64,000 bases of DNA from assembly GCA_017590115.1 (NCBI GenBank), contig JAGGNK010015225.1:2317936-2381935 (forward strand), read 5' to 3'. Under the pieces are notes generated by a model. That model ran no database searches. It saw only the letters and a program-made list of their open reading frames with translations, and was not told where the DNA came from. Shown here piece after piece: positions 22,230 to 34,941 of the stretch (the stretch's first letter is position 1; every line of letters starts with the position of its first letter). Both the position numbers and the translations under genes were made by a program. The stretch comes from Montifringilla adamsi. Its lineage: Eukaryota > Chordata > Aves > Passeriformes > Passeridae.

Positions 22230-24062
22230 TAGGGTGAATTTGACACCACTGAATTTGACACCACTCCTGTATAAAACTGTGCCTAGAGGGAATCACCCCT
22301 GCGGGTCTGATAAGCAAACACCACCATTCACCAGGATAAGCTTGATTAATATCTCACTTATTACCACAACTCATTGAAAACGCACATTTAAATACTAAAA
22401 TCCCATTTTCCACGGAAAGAAAAAAATGCTCCCTTGTTCATGAGGAGAATTTTGAAGCCAACACCAGAACCTGATAAAAAACAGGTGGTTTTTTTTTTTT
22501 TTTTTTCCCCAGTGGAGCACCTGCCCTTCCAAAAGCTGCTCAAGGTTTTGGATGGGAAAGACTTTCCAGGACTGGAGACTCCTGTCAGCAGCACAGCTGA
22601 TACCAGGCACAAAGCAAGATAAGACACTCCAGTTTATTCCCTTCCTATCAAGACTGAAGTGAACATCTTATTTACGTGGTTGGCACAGATACAGTGACTC
22701 GAGCAACAACAGGAACCAGCTCTCGTTGCACAGCGTCCTCCTGTGGCATAACATTAGTAAAATGATCCTTTTAATTAGCATGGGGAACAAAAAAAAAAAA
22801 AAAAAAAAATCCCAATGCTCCTGGTCTCAGCGTGAAAATCCCTGAAATCAAATTAATTCCAGCAAACAAAACCAAAATTCCTTCTATTAATGCGCTCTCT
22901 TTGTCACAATCTCACATCAAAGAGCAAAGAAATCCCCCAGCAGGAAAAACCTTCACTGTGGCAGGTCTGGAAAAAACACAAACAGGATTTCACAGGTATT
23001 TATTAGGACAATACCTCCGACTTGCTGCTGAGAGCTGCCACTGGGCGATGTGACTGGACACATCAGGGACAATGTGACTTGCAACGGGTCCTTTTTGCAG
23101 CTAAATTTGATATATTTAGCACCAAACACCAGCAGGAAGCCACGGGGTAAACACGAGGATGAGGTGGATTCCTCTTGAAGACTCTTCTCAAGCTTTGGCA
23201 CCAAGAAATAATATCCCAGTGGAGTCAGCCCTCCCCTGGAAGACCCCAAGAAAGAAAAGGGCACATTTCCCATTCGGAAACCCGCGGGAAGGGCAGCACA
23301 CCTCCCAGCCTGCGGCAGCCGAGTGTAACCCAAAACTGGCGGTGAAACTGCACCCAGAGCCGTGAACCTCTGGATGGAATTCTCATTGAGCATTCCCGTG
23401 CTTGCCCCAGGCTCTGCAGGTTCCACAGGCAGCGTTTGGGGTGACTCCCCCCCGCCAGTATCCACCAGTAGCACCTTTTTCCCTAAAATCTTTTTGCAGG
23501 ATGTGTGGTCTGCCACAAGTTTAGGAACCAGGACATGATAAATGCCATTCTCTGAGGTAATACTTTGTCACTCTTGCATTTTATTCAAAGAGCCTCACAG
23601 AAATCCCAATTTTAACCTATTTTCCTCAGAGCTGCAGAACCCAGGAGTCGTTCTAACAGCGTGAAGCCAGTTACTCATCTTTAGTCAATTCAGCTTTTTT
23701 AATTAACAGGCAGAAGTGGTCTTTTAGAGATTTGCTAACCCAACAACACAGGCTGCTGTTTGGCGCTGGCTGAAGCATTCCTGGCTCGGCACAGAGGTGC
23801 ACCCTTGGGATTACTGCTGGAAAAGACGGAGCAGGGCCCTGGCTGGCTGCTGTAAGGTGCAAATGTTCCCAGTTTTAATCCTCTTTTATGGAGAGAGAGG
23901 ATTAGTGGTTATGCTGGACTACCACAGGAAAAGAGAATGGCAGTGGGTGACACAGAAAGGTTTGAGCAAGAGGGTGGGACAGAGATGCCACAGCCTTGTC
24001 CCGACAAGGCTCCGGGTGGGAAGGATCCAGCATGGACGAGCTCTGTCCAGCCTTGGCTCCCT

Positions 24063-24505
24063 CTGGGAATATCCTCAGCTGGAAAGGATCCACAGGATCA
24101 TCAATCCAACCCCAGGCCCTGCACAGGCACCCCAACAATTCCACTCTGTCCCTGGCAGCGCTGTCCAAGCGCTCCTGGAGCTCTGGCAGCCCCGGGGCTG
24201 TGCCCATTCCCTGGGGAGCCTGGGCAGTGCCAGCACCCCTGGGAAAGAACCTTTCCCTGATATCCAACCTGATATCCAGCCTGATATCCAGCCTGATATC
24301 CCCTTGGCACAGTTTAATACCATTTCCCAGATCCTGTCCCTGGTCACACAGAGCAGAGCTGCCCCTCCTGAGGAAGCTGCAGCCCCCAGTGAGTCTCCCC
24401 TCAGCCTCCACTCCTCCAGGCTGGGCAAACCCAGTCCCCTCAGTGCTCCTCCAGCCCCTTCCTCATCCCTGTGTCACTCCTGTGGACACTCTCTAATACC
24501 TCTGT
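24063..24505 (-). mobile_element. CR1 LINE fragment with internal 12-bp repeat
   Basis: The reverse complement reads into the CR1 ORF2 end. At about 24259-24300 the word 'gatatccagcct' is repeated in tandem, four imperfect units. Confidence 0.75.
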
Positions 24506-24765
24506 ACCTTTTTTCTATGGTGGTGCCCAAAATGACAATGGACACCTTAAGGATTCGGTCCTCACATGGCATTAACTCAAGATCAGCACGTGGTAAGAAC
24601 AGACAGTACAGTCCTAAGCACGTTTAATTATCAAACTTCCACCCAAAATGGCAGCCTGGCCACCCTTTCTTGAAGTTCAAGTGGTTCAAGAACACGTCTG
24701 CTTGGCTGTCCTGCAAAATATGCACTTGAGGAGGAAAAACTCCCCAGAAAATCCACTGGGGACTG

Positions 24766-25218
24766 ATGAACATAAGGACCTGGAGCTGCTGGAGCAAATC
24801 CAGAGGAGGCCCCAGAGCTGCTCCAGGGCTGGAGCCCCTCAGTTCCCAGGCATCCAGGCTGGGAGAGCTGGGGGTGCTCACCTGGAGAGGAGAAGGATCC
24901 AGGGAGAGCTCAGAGCCCCTGGCAGGGCCTGAAGGGGCTCCAGGAGAGCTGCAGAGGGACTGGGGACAAGGGATGGACAGGACCCAGGGAATGGCTCCCA
25001 CTGCCAGAGGGCAGCCATGGATGGGATCTTGGCCATGAGGAATTCCTGGCTGGGCTGGAATTGCCAGAGCAGCTGGGGCTGCCCCTGCATCCCTGGCAGT
25101 GCCCAAGGCCAGGCTGGACACTGGGGCTGGAGCAGCCTGGCACAGTGGGAGGTGTCCCTGCCATGGCACGAGATGAGCTTTAAGGTCCTTCCAGCCCAAA
25201 CCATTCCACGATTCCATG
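24766..25218 (+). mobile_element. CR1 LINE 3' fragment
   Basis: Includes 'ggatccagggagagctcaga' and 'gcagtgcccaaggccaggct', ending 'aaaccattccacgattccat'. Closely similar to the copy at 45225-45592. Confidence 0.85.
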
Positions 25219-28200
25219 ATGACCCCACGACCCCAAAAAGGGAAACTGACTCTGTGCAAACACAGCAGGTACGTGGGAAAATCCCATGAGAAAATCCCAT
25301 GAGAAAATCCCACGTCACACTCGCAGCCTCACATCAAAATTTGTGTTTTCTGGGGGGAAAAAAATTGCATTTCCAGCCCAACTACACCAGAGAGATTTGC
25401 CTGCCAGTCTTTCAGGTCTAGAGCACCTCCAAGCTGGGTTTAAATGCTGATCCCACACTTGCCTCTCCACACTGACAGAGCCTGCTGAACAGGCCAGGTG
25501 CTCTCCGTGTCCCCTCGATACCTGGCTGCCTCCCACACGGGCAGAGGGGACTCTGCACACCCCCAAAGAGCATCCTGGAATTCCAGCCCTGACCCACCCT
25601 CACTCTGTGCTTTCCCTGCTTTGAGCACGGTATGCAAATCCTGCTCCTATCAAAACCCTATAAGCTGAAAATGGACTGTGGATTTTTATTTGCTGCCACA
25701 TTTTGTTCTTCTGATGTCTTTCACGTCTCTCCACCACCACCTCCATATCTGCATATGCTTCTGATTATCAGGGCTGAAGTATTCCAACCATTCCCAGGGA
25801 AATTCACAGTTTCCTTCTGGAGCAAGGGACCAAAATCACGATTTACCCCTAAATCCATGGGAATGCTCATGATGCAGAATTCATTAAGCCTGAAAATAAC
25901 GCAACTTTCAACCCAAAGCAACCACAAGAAGAGCTCTGAATCCACCAGCTCCTTCTAGGGAGGGAAGGGAGCAGCACTATGAAGTCCCTTCTCCTTCCAA
26001 AGGGAAATCAGGAGTTAAAGGATTTCCCTGGTGCCCAAGGAAGCGGCTGCAGAAGCAGCAGGAGACTCTAAAGGCTGACACCAAGAATAAACTTCTTCAT
26101 TTACACAGCACTCCCCAGCATAAATAAAACATGGGCACTCTGGGCTGTGGTTTTGCAAGTATTTTTGACCCAGAGTATGAAGTTTTCCAAGTCATCCCTG
26201 TTTGATTCCTTTAATTAGATGGTTATGTAATGAACAGTGGGAGGGATTCAGTTACTTCTGGATTGGCTTCCTTGGTCACACTGATCACAAGCAAACCTGG
26301 TCTGTGAGTGAAAATACACTTTCATGGGTCTTCCCTGCTGTATTTGAGGTCAGGTGAATTTTGTAGGTCTGAAAAAGTTGAGTTTCCCTCCGAGTCGCTG
26401 CAGGATCTGAGCAACCCATTTATTATTTATAGGCACCACAGGCAGCACACAAACAATTCACACACCTGCCAAACAAAAACAACAACAAAAACAATGCCCT
26501 AAACCAAGGAGACTCCTGCTGCCATCCTCCAGCAAAAAGCCTGGCTCCACACCCCGGCTAAAGCAGCACAGTCCCTGAGAAAGGGTGGAAAACAGGAAGG
26601 GAAGGAGACGCTGGAATTCCCAATCCTACTGAGATAGAATCCACCTGCCAGCCACAGCATCCTAAGGGTTTTTGTACAGCTACATCTTTTTTTTTCCAGG
26701 AGGGGAAAAAACCAAGATGGAATTTCATTGACATCAAAATGTCAGCGCGGATCAGAACATGCTGCGAGCTCCACCAAACACAGCCCGCAGCTCCGCGGGT
26801 TCCATCTGGCAGTGCAAGGGATTCCCTCTTGGACTTCTTCTTGGAATCTGGCAAGCAACTCATCCACAACAAACCCAGAGCAGCCTCAGAGTCCTGCCCA
26901 AAAAACTGGAACGTAGCCTGAGCTCTAAAAACCTGGGGAAAACCTCTCACACTCTGGTGAAACACAGGGACAGCTCCTGGCTGCAGCTGTGCTGTTCCCA
27001 AAGGATGAGGGGCTCTGAGCTTTCCCAGGAATTGGACAAACCCCAGCCAGCCCTCCCGGTGGGACTGTCCACCTGGCAACTGGATCAGCCCCACCAGTTT
27101 TTGGGGAAAAAAAAAAAAAAAGCAGAAGGACCAGAATTGTGGAATACACAAATATTGAACCCCACTGCAATTGCTGCAATGGGCACAGAACAAATCTGAA
27201 TTTCCCCAAAGCTGGAAGGTCCTGGATGCTCCAGGTTTAGCCTGGACAGGTGAGAGGTTCCTCCTCCCTGGCACAAAGCCTTGCACAATTCTGGACCTTA
27301 AAACTTTTCTCACACTCCACTGCAACCTTTAGGCTGGGGAGCGGTGAGGGCTTCTGGTGGCAGTTTTAGTTTGAAGAGATAAAAAGTCACCAGTGATGTT
27401 CCCAGTTCTATAATTTGCAATATTTGGAAACCACAGGGGTTTTGCCAGGATTTATTTACCTGGTTTGGATTCATGGGCAAAGTGAGCTGATGAAGAGATT
27501 CACAAGAGCAGACACACAACTTCCATCACTAAAATAAGTGAGAAATGGATCAGGGCAGGGGTGTGGACCTGCACCCAACAGTGGGAAAGCACTAAAATGA
27601 CCTAACAAAAAGCTGAATTCCAAGCCCTGAGAGGATGGATTCCCTTTAAACACACACAGGGACAGGGTTCCACTTCATCCAAGGGAATGGCTGGAGCTCT
27701 GTCAGGGGTTTTAGGCCAGATTTTGGAAAAGGTTCTTTCCCCAGAGGCCAGTGGGGCACTCAACAGTACCAGTAAAATCCTCACTGTGCAGCAGAAGTTA
27801 TTCTAAAACCCCCAAAAAAGTGGTTTAAAATTATTTTATTAAATATCTTGGGCACTGGGTAATGGGTAACACAAAATATCTGAACTGTGTGTTTTTTTTC
27901 CCACAGATCAACTTCAGAAGCAGCCTAAGGAAGATAAAGTCCAAGGCTGAATTTCACAGAACTCCCTGCACCAAAAATCATCAACACAACCCCACCACTC
28001 CTCCTGACAGCACAAAGTGTTCTTATGTAGAAAAGAGTGGATTAAATTTTCTTGGTAAAAGGGATTCAGGAGCACAGCAGAGTTCACTGTGCCCTGCTGC
28101 CTTCCTGGAAGACAACTTCCCAGATCAGAAAAAGGTAATGCATAAAAAATAATAACTCCCAAACTCTTCAAGAGAGAGAAACTGCATGGAAACCTCCCTC

Positions 28201-28625
28201 CTTTGGAAAAGCAATGGAAATATTCCCAGAGCTTGTGCATGCACCTGGCAGAAGTTGGACATGACCAGCCTAGAAGGGGGATGGACACCAAGAGTGGTCC
28301 CAGTGCTCCCAGTCTGGGCTCCTCCACTCTCCTGGGGTTCCCTGCTTTCCCCTACAAGCCTGAAATATTCCAGGCCTGAGCTCGCCAGAGGTTAAATTGC
28401 CCGGTTTAAGGCTGAAAAAAAGGTGATCCAGGCTCCTGAGAGACAGAAAAGTGATGAAATCCCAACACGTGAAGAATTCCTCACACCAAGGCACCTGTGG
28501 GCTGCGGGTGGACATCAGAGCAGCTGAGCAGGCTCGGGGCTTCTGTCCAGGGAATTCCAGACAGTTAATGGCAGGAAAAACCCCTCGGTGGCCAAGCTCC
28601 CTTGGGAGCAAAGTGGCCTTTGCTC

Positions 28626-28715
28626 ATGGAATCGTGGAGTTGAAGTTGGGAAAGCCCTCTGAGAGCACTGAGTTCAGCCACCAACTCAGCCCCACCGTGT
28701 TCACCACCAAACCAC
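28626..28715 (-). mobile_element. Short CR1-like remnant
   Basis: 'atggaatcgtggagttgaag' followed by 'ttgggaaagccctctgagag' resembles the reversed CR1 3' tail. Confidence 0.5.
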
Positions 28716-29196
28716 AGCCTCAGGTGCCAAATGGGACAATCCCAGGGGTGGGGATTCCCCGAGCTTAATCCCCCAAATTTGCCATTTTCCTGGTGGAGCA
28801 GCACAGAGGTGCGACCTCCCATCCACACCAAGGATTCTCACTGGCAGGGCTGGGTTTTCCAGGATGGTTTCATTTAATTTCTGCAACGGGGTGTTTGCTG
28901 TCCTGGCCAAGTCACCTCTGCCAGACCACACGTCTCCTAAATCCTAAAATATTCCAAGGGCTGCACAAAACCCACAGGGGATGAGGCTGAGGGCTCCCAG
29001 CTCGCTGTGTTTATGGCCTGTGCACAAGAGGTCATCACAAAGCCTCACAAAAATAATGTCAGGCTCATGGAAAACAACCAGGATGCAACAAAACTCCACA
29101 AAAACCAACTGAGACGCTCTGCAAAACACCAAACACACCAAGAAACTACGGAGGAAGATGAGAGGATTTAAATGAACACTGTGCTGGGACACTTGG

Positions 29197-29325
29197 TGGA
29201 ATCACGGAGTGGTTTGGGTTGGAAGGGATCATACATCCCATCCCATCTTCCCACCATCCCAGGTTGCTCCAAGCCCCATCCAATATGGCCTTGGACATTT
29301 CCAGGGATGGATGGGCAAGGTCAAA
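29197..29325 (-). mobile_element. CR1 LINE 3' remnant
   Basis: 'aatcacggagtggtttgggt' then 'tggaagggatcatacatccc' and 'ccaccatcccaggttgctcc' match the reversed CR1 end. Confidence 0.75.
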
Positions 29326-30129
29326 ACCCAGGAAAATTCAGTTGTTACAATCCTCAGCTTTCCACAAGTACCATCATCATCATCATCATCATGCACTTCC
29401 TCTTTCACCCTCAACAGGAAAAAAATAAAAATCATTGCTCCCAGTTTTACCACCAGCACGAAAATTCCAATTAAAAACATGAACAAATCTCTCACCTATT
29501 TCCTCAATATTTGGGAATTGAAAGTTCACTGTGAGAGGATTTGGAAAGGAGCAATTGTGATGCGGGTGAAGGAAAAGAAGGGATGAGTTCCCAGTGGGAA
29601 TCCTCTCAGGATCTGGGAAGAGGGTCTAAAACCGTGCTCAGAGACCAGCAAGGCTTAGAAACAAAACCACAACAGCCAGGCCCTGCCTAAGGGATCAAAA
29701 ATCCCAAATTCTGGAAATAACAGTCCAGTGAAGGAGAAAAAAAATAATACAAACAGAAAGCAGAGCTCCCAAACTTGAACAGAGAAAACATCTCCCCACG
29801 CAACGAAAATCATCTGTAGCTGCAAGAAAGCTTAGACCTGGTAACCTCAAATGTAGGAAGAGTCCCGAGCTGAATTATTTCTGTCCCTTAATTATTATTT
29901 ACACTACAAAGGGCCTGAGCACCTCAGTCACAGCCAGACGTGTCCTGAGCCAGATGTTTTAGAGCCCTTTTTTGGGTATTTTAATACATAGCCAGTTACA
30001 CCCCTTTTTTCTAGGCAATTCACAGCTTCTTTTTGGGTATTTTAAATGGAGGGGAGGTGAGTGATTAACACGTTTCAACTCGCTCCCACTCCTGTACAGA
30101 GGGAGGAAAATTACACATGTGCAAAATGT

Positions 30130-30690
30130 AAAGAAAAATAAAAGGGAAGGGGAAAGGGGGGGTAAAAGGGGAAAAAAGAGGAATGACAGGAAAAAAAAAG
30201 GGGGGGAAAGGGAGAATGAAGGGGAACTTCATCAATGAGCTCAGAGATCTTTTCCAACATAACTGGTTCTGTGGTTCTGGGGAAAGAAATAGGAGGTGAA
30301 GGGGGGAAAAAAACAAAGAGAAAGGGGAGAAAAAGGGGGCATGAAGAGGAACTTCATCAAGGTTGGACTCGTTTATCTCTGAGGCATTTTACAACTTAAT
30401 TGATTATAGGGGGGAAAGGGGAGATGAAGGGAAAAAATGGGGGTGAAGAAAAAAAAGGGGTGTAAAGGGAAAAAAAAGAGGGGGACAAAGGAAAAAAGAG
30501 GGAGGCTAAAAGAAAAAAAAAAGGGAGGGGTGAAGAGTAAAAAAATGGGGGTGAAAGCAAAAAAGTGGGAGTGAAGGCAAAAAAAGTGGGTGAAGGCAAA
30601 AAAGGGGGAGGAGGTGAAGAAAAAAAAAAAGGGGGGGGGGGTAAGGGGGGGAAAAAAGGAGGGAAATGGGACAGGGAAAAAGGGCGAAGC
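30130..30690 (+). repeat. Long purine (G/A) tract next to the NRF1 CpG island
   Basis: More than 500 bp are nearly all G and A on the plus strand, with runs such as 'aaaaaaaaaagggggggggg' near 30630. Two short CR1-tail remnants (about 30228-30283 and 30350-30400) interrupt it. Such mirror-like purine tracts can form triplexes and G-quadruplexes. Confidence 0.9.
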
Positions 30691-31210
30691 AAAAGCCCCG
30701 CCAATGTCTGCGGCCGCGGCCCAACTTCCCCGCCCGGCCGGGCCCGGCTCAGCCCGGCCCGGGGCTCCGAGGCCGCCCCGCACCCGCCGCCCCCCGGCCC
30801 TNNNNNNNNNNNNNNNNNNNNNNNNNNNNNNNNNNNNNNNNNNNNNNNNNNNNNNNNNNNNNNNNNNNNNNNNNNNNNNNNNNNNNNNNNNNNNNNNNNN
30901 NNNNNNNNNNNNNNNNNNNNNNNNNNNNNNNNNNNNNNNNNNNNNNNNNNNNNNNNNNNNNNNNNNNNNNNNNNGGCGGCGGCGGCGGCGGAGGAGGCCG
31001 GGGACAGCGAGAGGGGGGGAGCGGGACGTATGGCGTCATAGCGCCGCGCCGCCGCCATCTTGAGGAGGGCGAGGGCGGCGGGGGCGGCCATAGGCGGGAG
31101 GTCGGCGCCATGTTGGGGAGGGCGCGGGGGCCGCGCTGGGGTGTGAGGGGCCGGCGCCATCTTGGGAAGGTCGCGGCCGTTCCCGCCTGAGGGGCGCTGA
31201 GGGGCGCGGG
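30690..31210 (-). promoter_or_regulatory. NRF1: CpG island and probable NRF1 promoter / first exon
   Basis: This GC-rich, CpG-dense stretch lies upstream of the NRF1 start-codon exon with nothing else gene-like between. It carries repeated YY1-type cores GCCGCCATCTTG (31051-31062), GGCGCCATGTTGG (31104-31116) and GGCGCCATCTTGGG (31153-31166), plus a weaker CCAT core at 31086-31094. A CRE-like half site, TATGACGCCA on the minus strand, lies at 31030-31039. These are typical of a broad housekeeping promoter. The untranslated first exon is expected here but its donor is not identifiable; it may lie in the gap. Assignment to NRF1 is by position. Confidence 0.7.
30802..30974. other. Assembly gap (173 N)
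   Basis: A run of N sits inside the CpG island between CCCCGGCCCT and a (GGC)n repeat. Extreme GC content and the adjoining purine tract probably defeated sequencing. The first exon of NRF1 may be inside it. Confidence 0.99.
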
Positions 31211-31249
31211 GCCTCGGCAGAGCGGGAGCGCTGCTAAAAAAAGGGTTTG

Positions 31250-32420
31250 GCCTGGAAATCCAGGGAAAAGCCGCTTGAAATAAATTTATCTTGGAGATAT
31301 TTGTGGTGGGAAAATGCAGTTTAAAATGGAAGTTATGGAAAAATAAATTTAAAATAGATTTTTTTTTTTTCCTTTCCCGTATTTTTGGTGGGAAAAATCA
31401 GTTTAAAATTGATTCCCTTCCCCCCCACCCCTATTTTTGGTGGGAAAAGCCAGTTTAAAATAGAAGTTGCGGAAAAAACAGTTTAAAATAAAAATTTTTT
31501 TGCATGTTTTTCGTGGACAAATCCAGTTTAAAATGGGAGTTGTGGGAAAAAACACTTTAAAATAAATTTTTTGGGCATGTTTTTGGTGGAAAAATCCAGT
31601 TTGAAAAAGAAGTTGTGGAAAAATCAGTTTGAAATAGATTTTTTTTTCCAGTATTTTTTGTGGGAAAAGCCAATTTAAAATAAAAGTTGCTGAAAAATCA
31701 GTTTAAAATAATTTTTTTTCCTTGGCCTTATTTTTGGTAGAAAATCCAGTTTAAAATGGAAGTTGTGGAAAAACCATATTAAAATAAAAGAATTTTGGCA
31801 TGTTTTTGGTGAACAAATCCAGTTTAAAATGGGACTTGTGGAAACATCAGTTTAAAATAGCCTTTTTTTCTTATTTTTGGTGGAAAAATCCAGTTTAAAA
31901 TGGAAGCTGCAGAAAAATCAGTTTTAAATGGATTTTTTGTTCATATTTTTGGTGGGAAAATCCAGTGTAAAATGTAAATTCCTGGGAAATGCCTTTTAAA
32001 ATAGACATTTTGGGGAAAAAAAAGTCTAAAATAATTTGGTGGGGTGGGGTTTTTTTTGTTTTTTGTTTTTGTGGTTTTGTTTTAGGGGTTTTTTGTGGTT
32101 TTTGTTTTGTTTTGTTTTGTTTATTTTTTTGTTTCTTTGGGTTTGGGGGGTTTTTTTTGCCTTTTTTGGGTGAAAAAAAATCATCTTTAGAATGGATTTT
32201 TCTTTCATTGTTTTGACAGAAAAATCCATTTTAAAGAGGAAATTGTGGGAAAAATCCAATTCAAAATTGAAATGTTTCCCTTTTTGGTGGGAAAAAATAC
32301 AGTTCAAAATTTATTTTTTTTTTTCCCAGTTTGTGAAAAAATCCATTTTGAATTTTTTCCCCCATTTTCTGTGGAAAAACCCAGTTAAAAATACAAATTG
32401 TTTCCGTTTTCTGTGAAACT
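31250..32420 (+). repeat. Degenerate tandem repeat, ~70-75 bp unit with core GTTTAAAAT
   Basis: The core 'gtttaaaatggaagttgtgg' and close variants recur near 31319, 31453, 31527, 31600, 31671, 31750, 31822 and 31893. They alternate with 'aaaatcagtttaaaata', T runs and 'tttttggtgggaaaa'. Units are diverged, so this is an old array. I do not recognise the family. Confidence 0.85.
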
Positions 32421-32838
32421 CACAATCCACCTGGACTTTCAGTGGGACTTAATAATGCTAAAGACCAATGTAAACAATTCCATGCTTTAGGGAGCTGAAA
32501 AATAAATAAGGATTTAAAACACAGAAGGCAAAGGAGCTGAGGGAAATAATAAAAATGGGTGTAAATCCGTGGGGTTTTTGACTTTTGAGGTGGAGCTTGA
32601 TATCTGATTCTCTGAAGCTGATGGATTTTTTTTTTCCTTAGGAATGACATGGAAAACATAGCGGGGACAGGCATGAGAAGAGTTCCCAGAAGTTGTTTAA
32701 GAGCAGCCTGGAAAGCAAAATATTTTCAGGGATGTCCCTTCTTTTAGAGACAATTTGTGTTTGTTCCATGCTCTGTGCTCGAGGTCTGGGGGGTGAAAAA
32801 ATTCCTTGGATTTAAATTAATCACCATATATATATATG

Positions 32839-32869
<31 letters not shown>

Positions 32870-33956
32870 GTGTGTGTGTATAATATATATAATATCTATT
32901 ATATATAATATATATTTATGTAGATCTACTTATATATATGTGTGTATATATGTGTATATGTATAATATATATATATTATATATAATATATATCTACTTAC
33001 ATATATGTGTTTAAAATGGAAGCTGCAGAAAAATCAGTTTTAAATGGATTTTTTGTTCATATTTTTGGTGGGAAAATCCAGTGTAAAATGTAAATTCCTG
33101 GGAAATGCCTTTTAAAATAGACATTTTGGGGAAAAAAAAGTCTAAAATAATTTGGTGGGGTGGGGGTTTTTTTGTTTTTTGTTTTTGTGGTTTTGTTTTA
33201 GGCTTTTTTTTGTGTTTTTTTTTTGTTTGTTTGTTTGTTTATTTTTTTGTTTCTTTGGGTTTGGGGGGTTTTTTTTGCCTTTTTTGGGTGAAAAAAAATC
33301 ATCTTTAGAATGGATTTTTCTTTCATTGTTTTGACAGAAAAATCCATTTTAAAGAGGAAATTGTGGGAAAAATCCAATTCAAAATTGAAATGTTTCCCTT
33401 TTTGGTGGGAAAAAATACAGTTCAAAATTTATTTTTTTTTTTCCCAGTTTGTGAAAAAATCCATTTTGAATTTTTTCCCCCATTTTCTGTGGAAAAACCC
33501 AGTTAAAAATACAAATTGTTTCCGTTTTCTGTGAAACTCACAATCCACCTGGACTTTCAGTGGGACTTAATAATGCTAAAGACCAATGTAAACAATTCCA
33601 TGCTTTAGGGAGCTGAAAAATAAATAAGGATTTAAAACACAGAAGGCAAAGGAGCTGAGGGAAATAATAAAAATGGGTGTAAATCCGTGGGGTTTTTGAC
33701 TTTTGAGGTGGAGCTTGATATCTGATTCTCTGAAGCTGATGGATTTTTTTTTTCCTTAGGAATGACATGGAAAACATAGCGGGGACAGGCATGAGAAGAG
33801 TTCCCAGAAGTTGTTTAAGAGCAGCCTGGAAAGCAAAATATTTTCAGGGATGTCCCTTCTTTTAGAGACAATTTGTGTTTGTTCCATGCTCTGTGCTCGA
33901 GGTCTGGGGGGTGAAAAAATTCCTTGGATTTAAATTAATCACCATATATATATATG

Positions 33957-33987
<31 letters not shown>

Positions 33988-34126
33988 GTGTGTGTGTATA
34001 ATATATATAATATCTATTATATATAATATATATTTATGTAGATCTACTTATATATATGTGTGTATATATGTGTATATGTATAATATATATATATTATATA
34101 TAATATATATCTACTTACATATATGT
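31893..34126 (+). repeat. Tandem duplication, ~1.12 kb x 2
   Basis: Copy 1 (31893-33008) and copy 2 (33009-34126) match almost base for base, offset 1116-1118. Differences are concentrated in T-rich runs near 32050-32130. The break falls between a GTTTAAAAT core and a TA/TG microsatellite. It could be a recent duplication or an assembly error. Confidence 0.93.
32825..33008. repeat. TA/TG microsatellite
   Basis: A (TATATG)n/(TG)n mix closing copy 1 of the 1.12-kb duplication. Confidence 0.95.
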
Positions 34127-34440
34127 GTGTGTATATATGTGTATATGTATAACATATATATAATATATATTAATATATATCTACTTACATATGTGTGTGT
34201 GTATATATGTGTATATGTATAATATATATTACATAGTCTAATATAATCAATATAATATATATTAATATATATCTACTTATATATATATGTGTATCTGTGT
34301 AATATATATTATATACAATATAATATATTATATATAATATATTAATACATTTCTACTTATATATTTATATATATATCTCTACTTAATACATTTCTACTTA
34401 AATATTTATATATATATATATATATTTGTATGTCTGTATC
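33943..34440. repeat. TA/TG microsatellite with ~70-bp higher-order repeat
   Basis: A TA-rich tract of about 500 bp with recurring 'atatctacttac' spacers at roughly 60-80 bp intervals. Confidence 0.92.
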
Positions 34441-34941
34441 TCTAGGTGGATATGTAGGTAGACATTCCATGGAATCTGGGATCCCTGCAGGAGGAAGATC
34501 CTGGAGAAAGGCGGGTTTAGGTGAGGCAGCAGGAAAGTCCCTCAGGGGTAGGATGTGACAATTGGCCCGGGTTTGAGGTTTTGGGAACAGTTTGGGCAGA
34601 GCAGGGCTCGGAATGCTGCAGGTGCAGCTGCTCCTGCCTCGGGCAGCAGGCTGGGTTGGGATGTCCCATCCAGGTGCACATTTCCAAGGTGTTGCTGGTG
34701 GCTTTGGAATGGGCTGATCCAGACATGGGATTGTGAAAGTGCCCAAAATCCCTGAGTCTGTGCCTGCTGAGTGCTGGCAAGTGTGGTCTCTTTTTTTGTG
34801 GGGGGAAAAAAATCGTATTTACAAGGGATTTTTCTTTCCTTGTTTTGGCAGAAAAATCCATTTTAAAGTGTTTAAAGTGGATATTGTGGGGGAAAGCCAG
34901 TTCAAAATGGAAATGTTTCCCCTGTTCTTTTTTTTTTTTTA

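Larger units (their letters stand above)
14787..30689. other. Large first intron of NRF1 (inferred)
   Basis: About 16 kb separates the start-codon exon from the CpG island. It contains the 1.05-kb tandem duplication (14970-16913) and CR1 fragments listed separately. Poly-A/T tracts occur at 22487-22506 and 22789-22809, and an (ATC)n run at 29370-29392. The stretches 16914-19000, 20110-24060, 25220-29190 and 29330-30130 show no gene and no repeat I can name. Confidence 0.6.

Noticed and set aside
30396..31190. Long frames across the CpG island
   Set aside because: They run through the N gap and a low-complexity purine tract; the apparent protein is an artefact.
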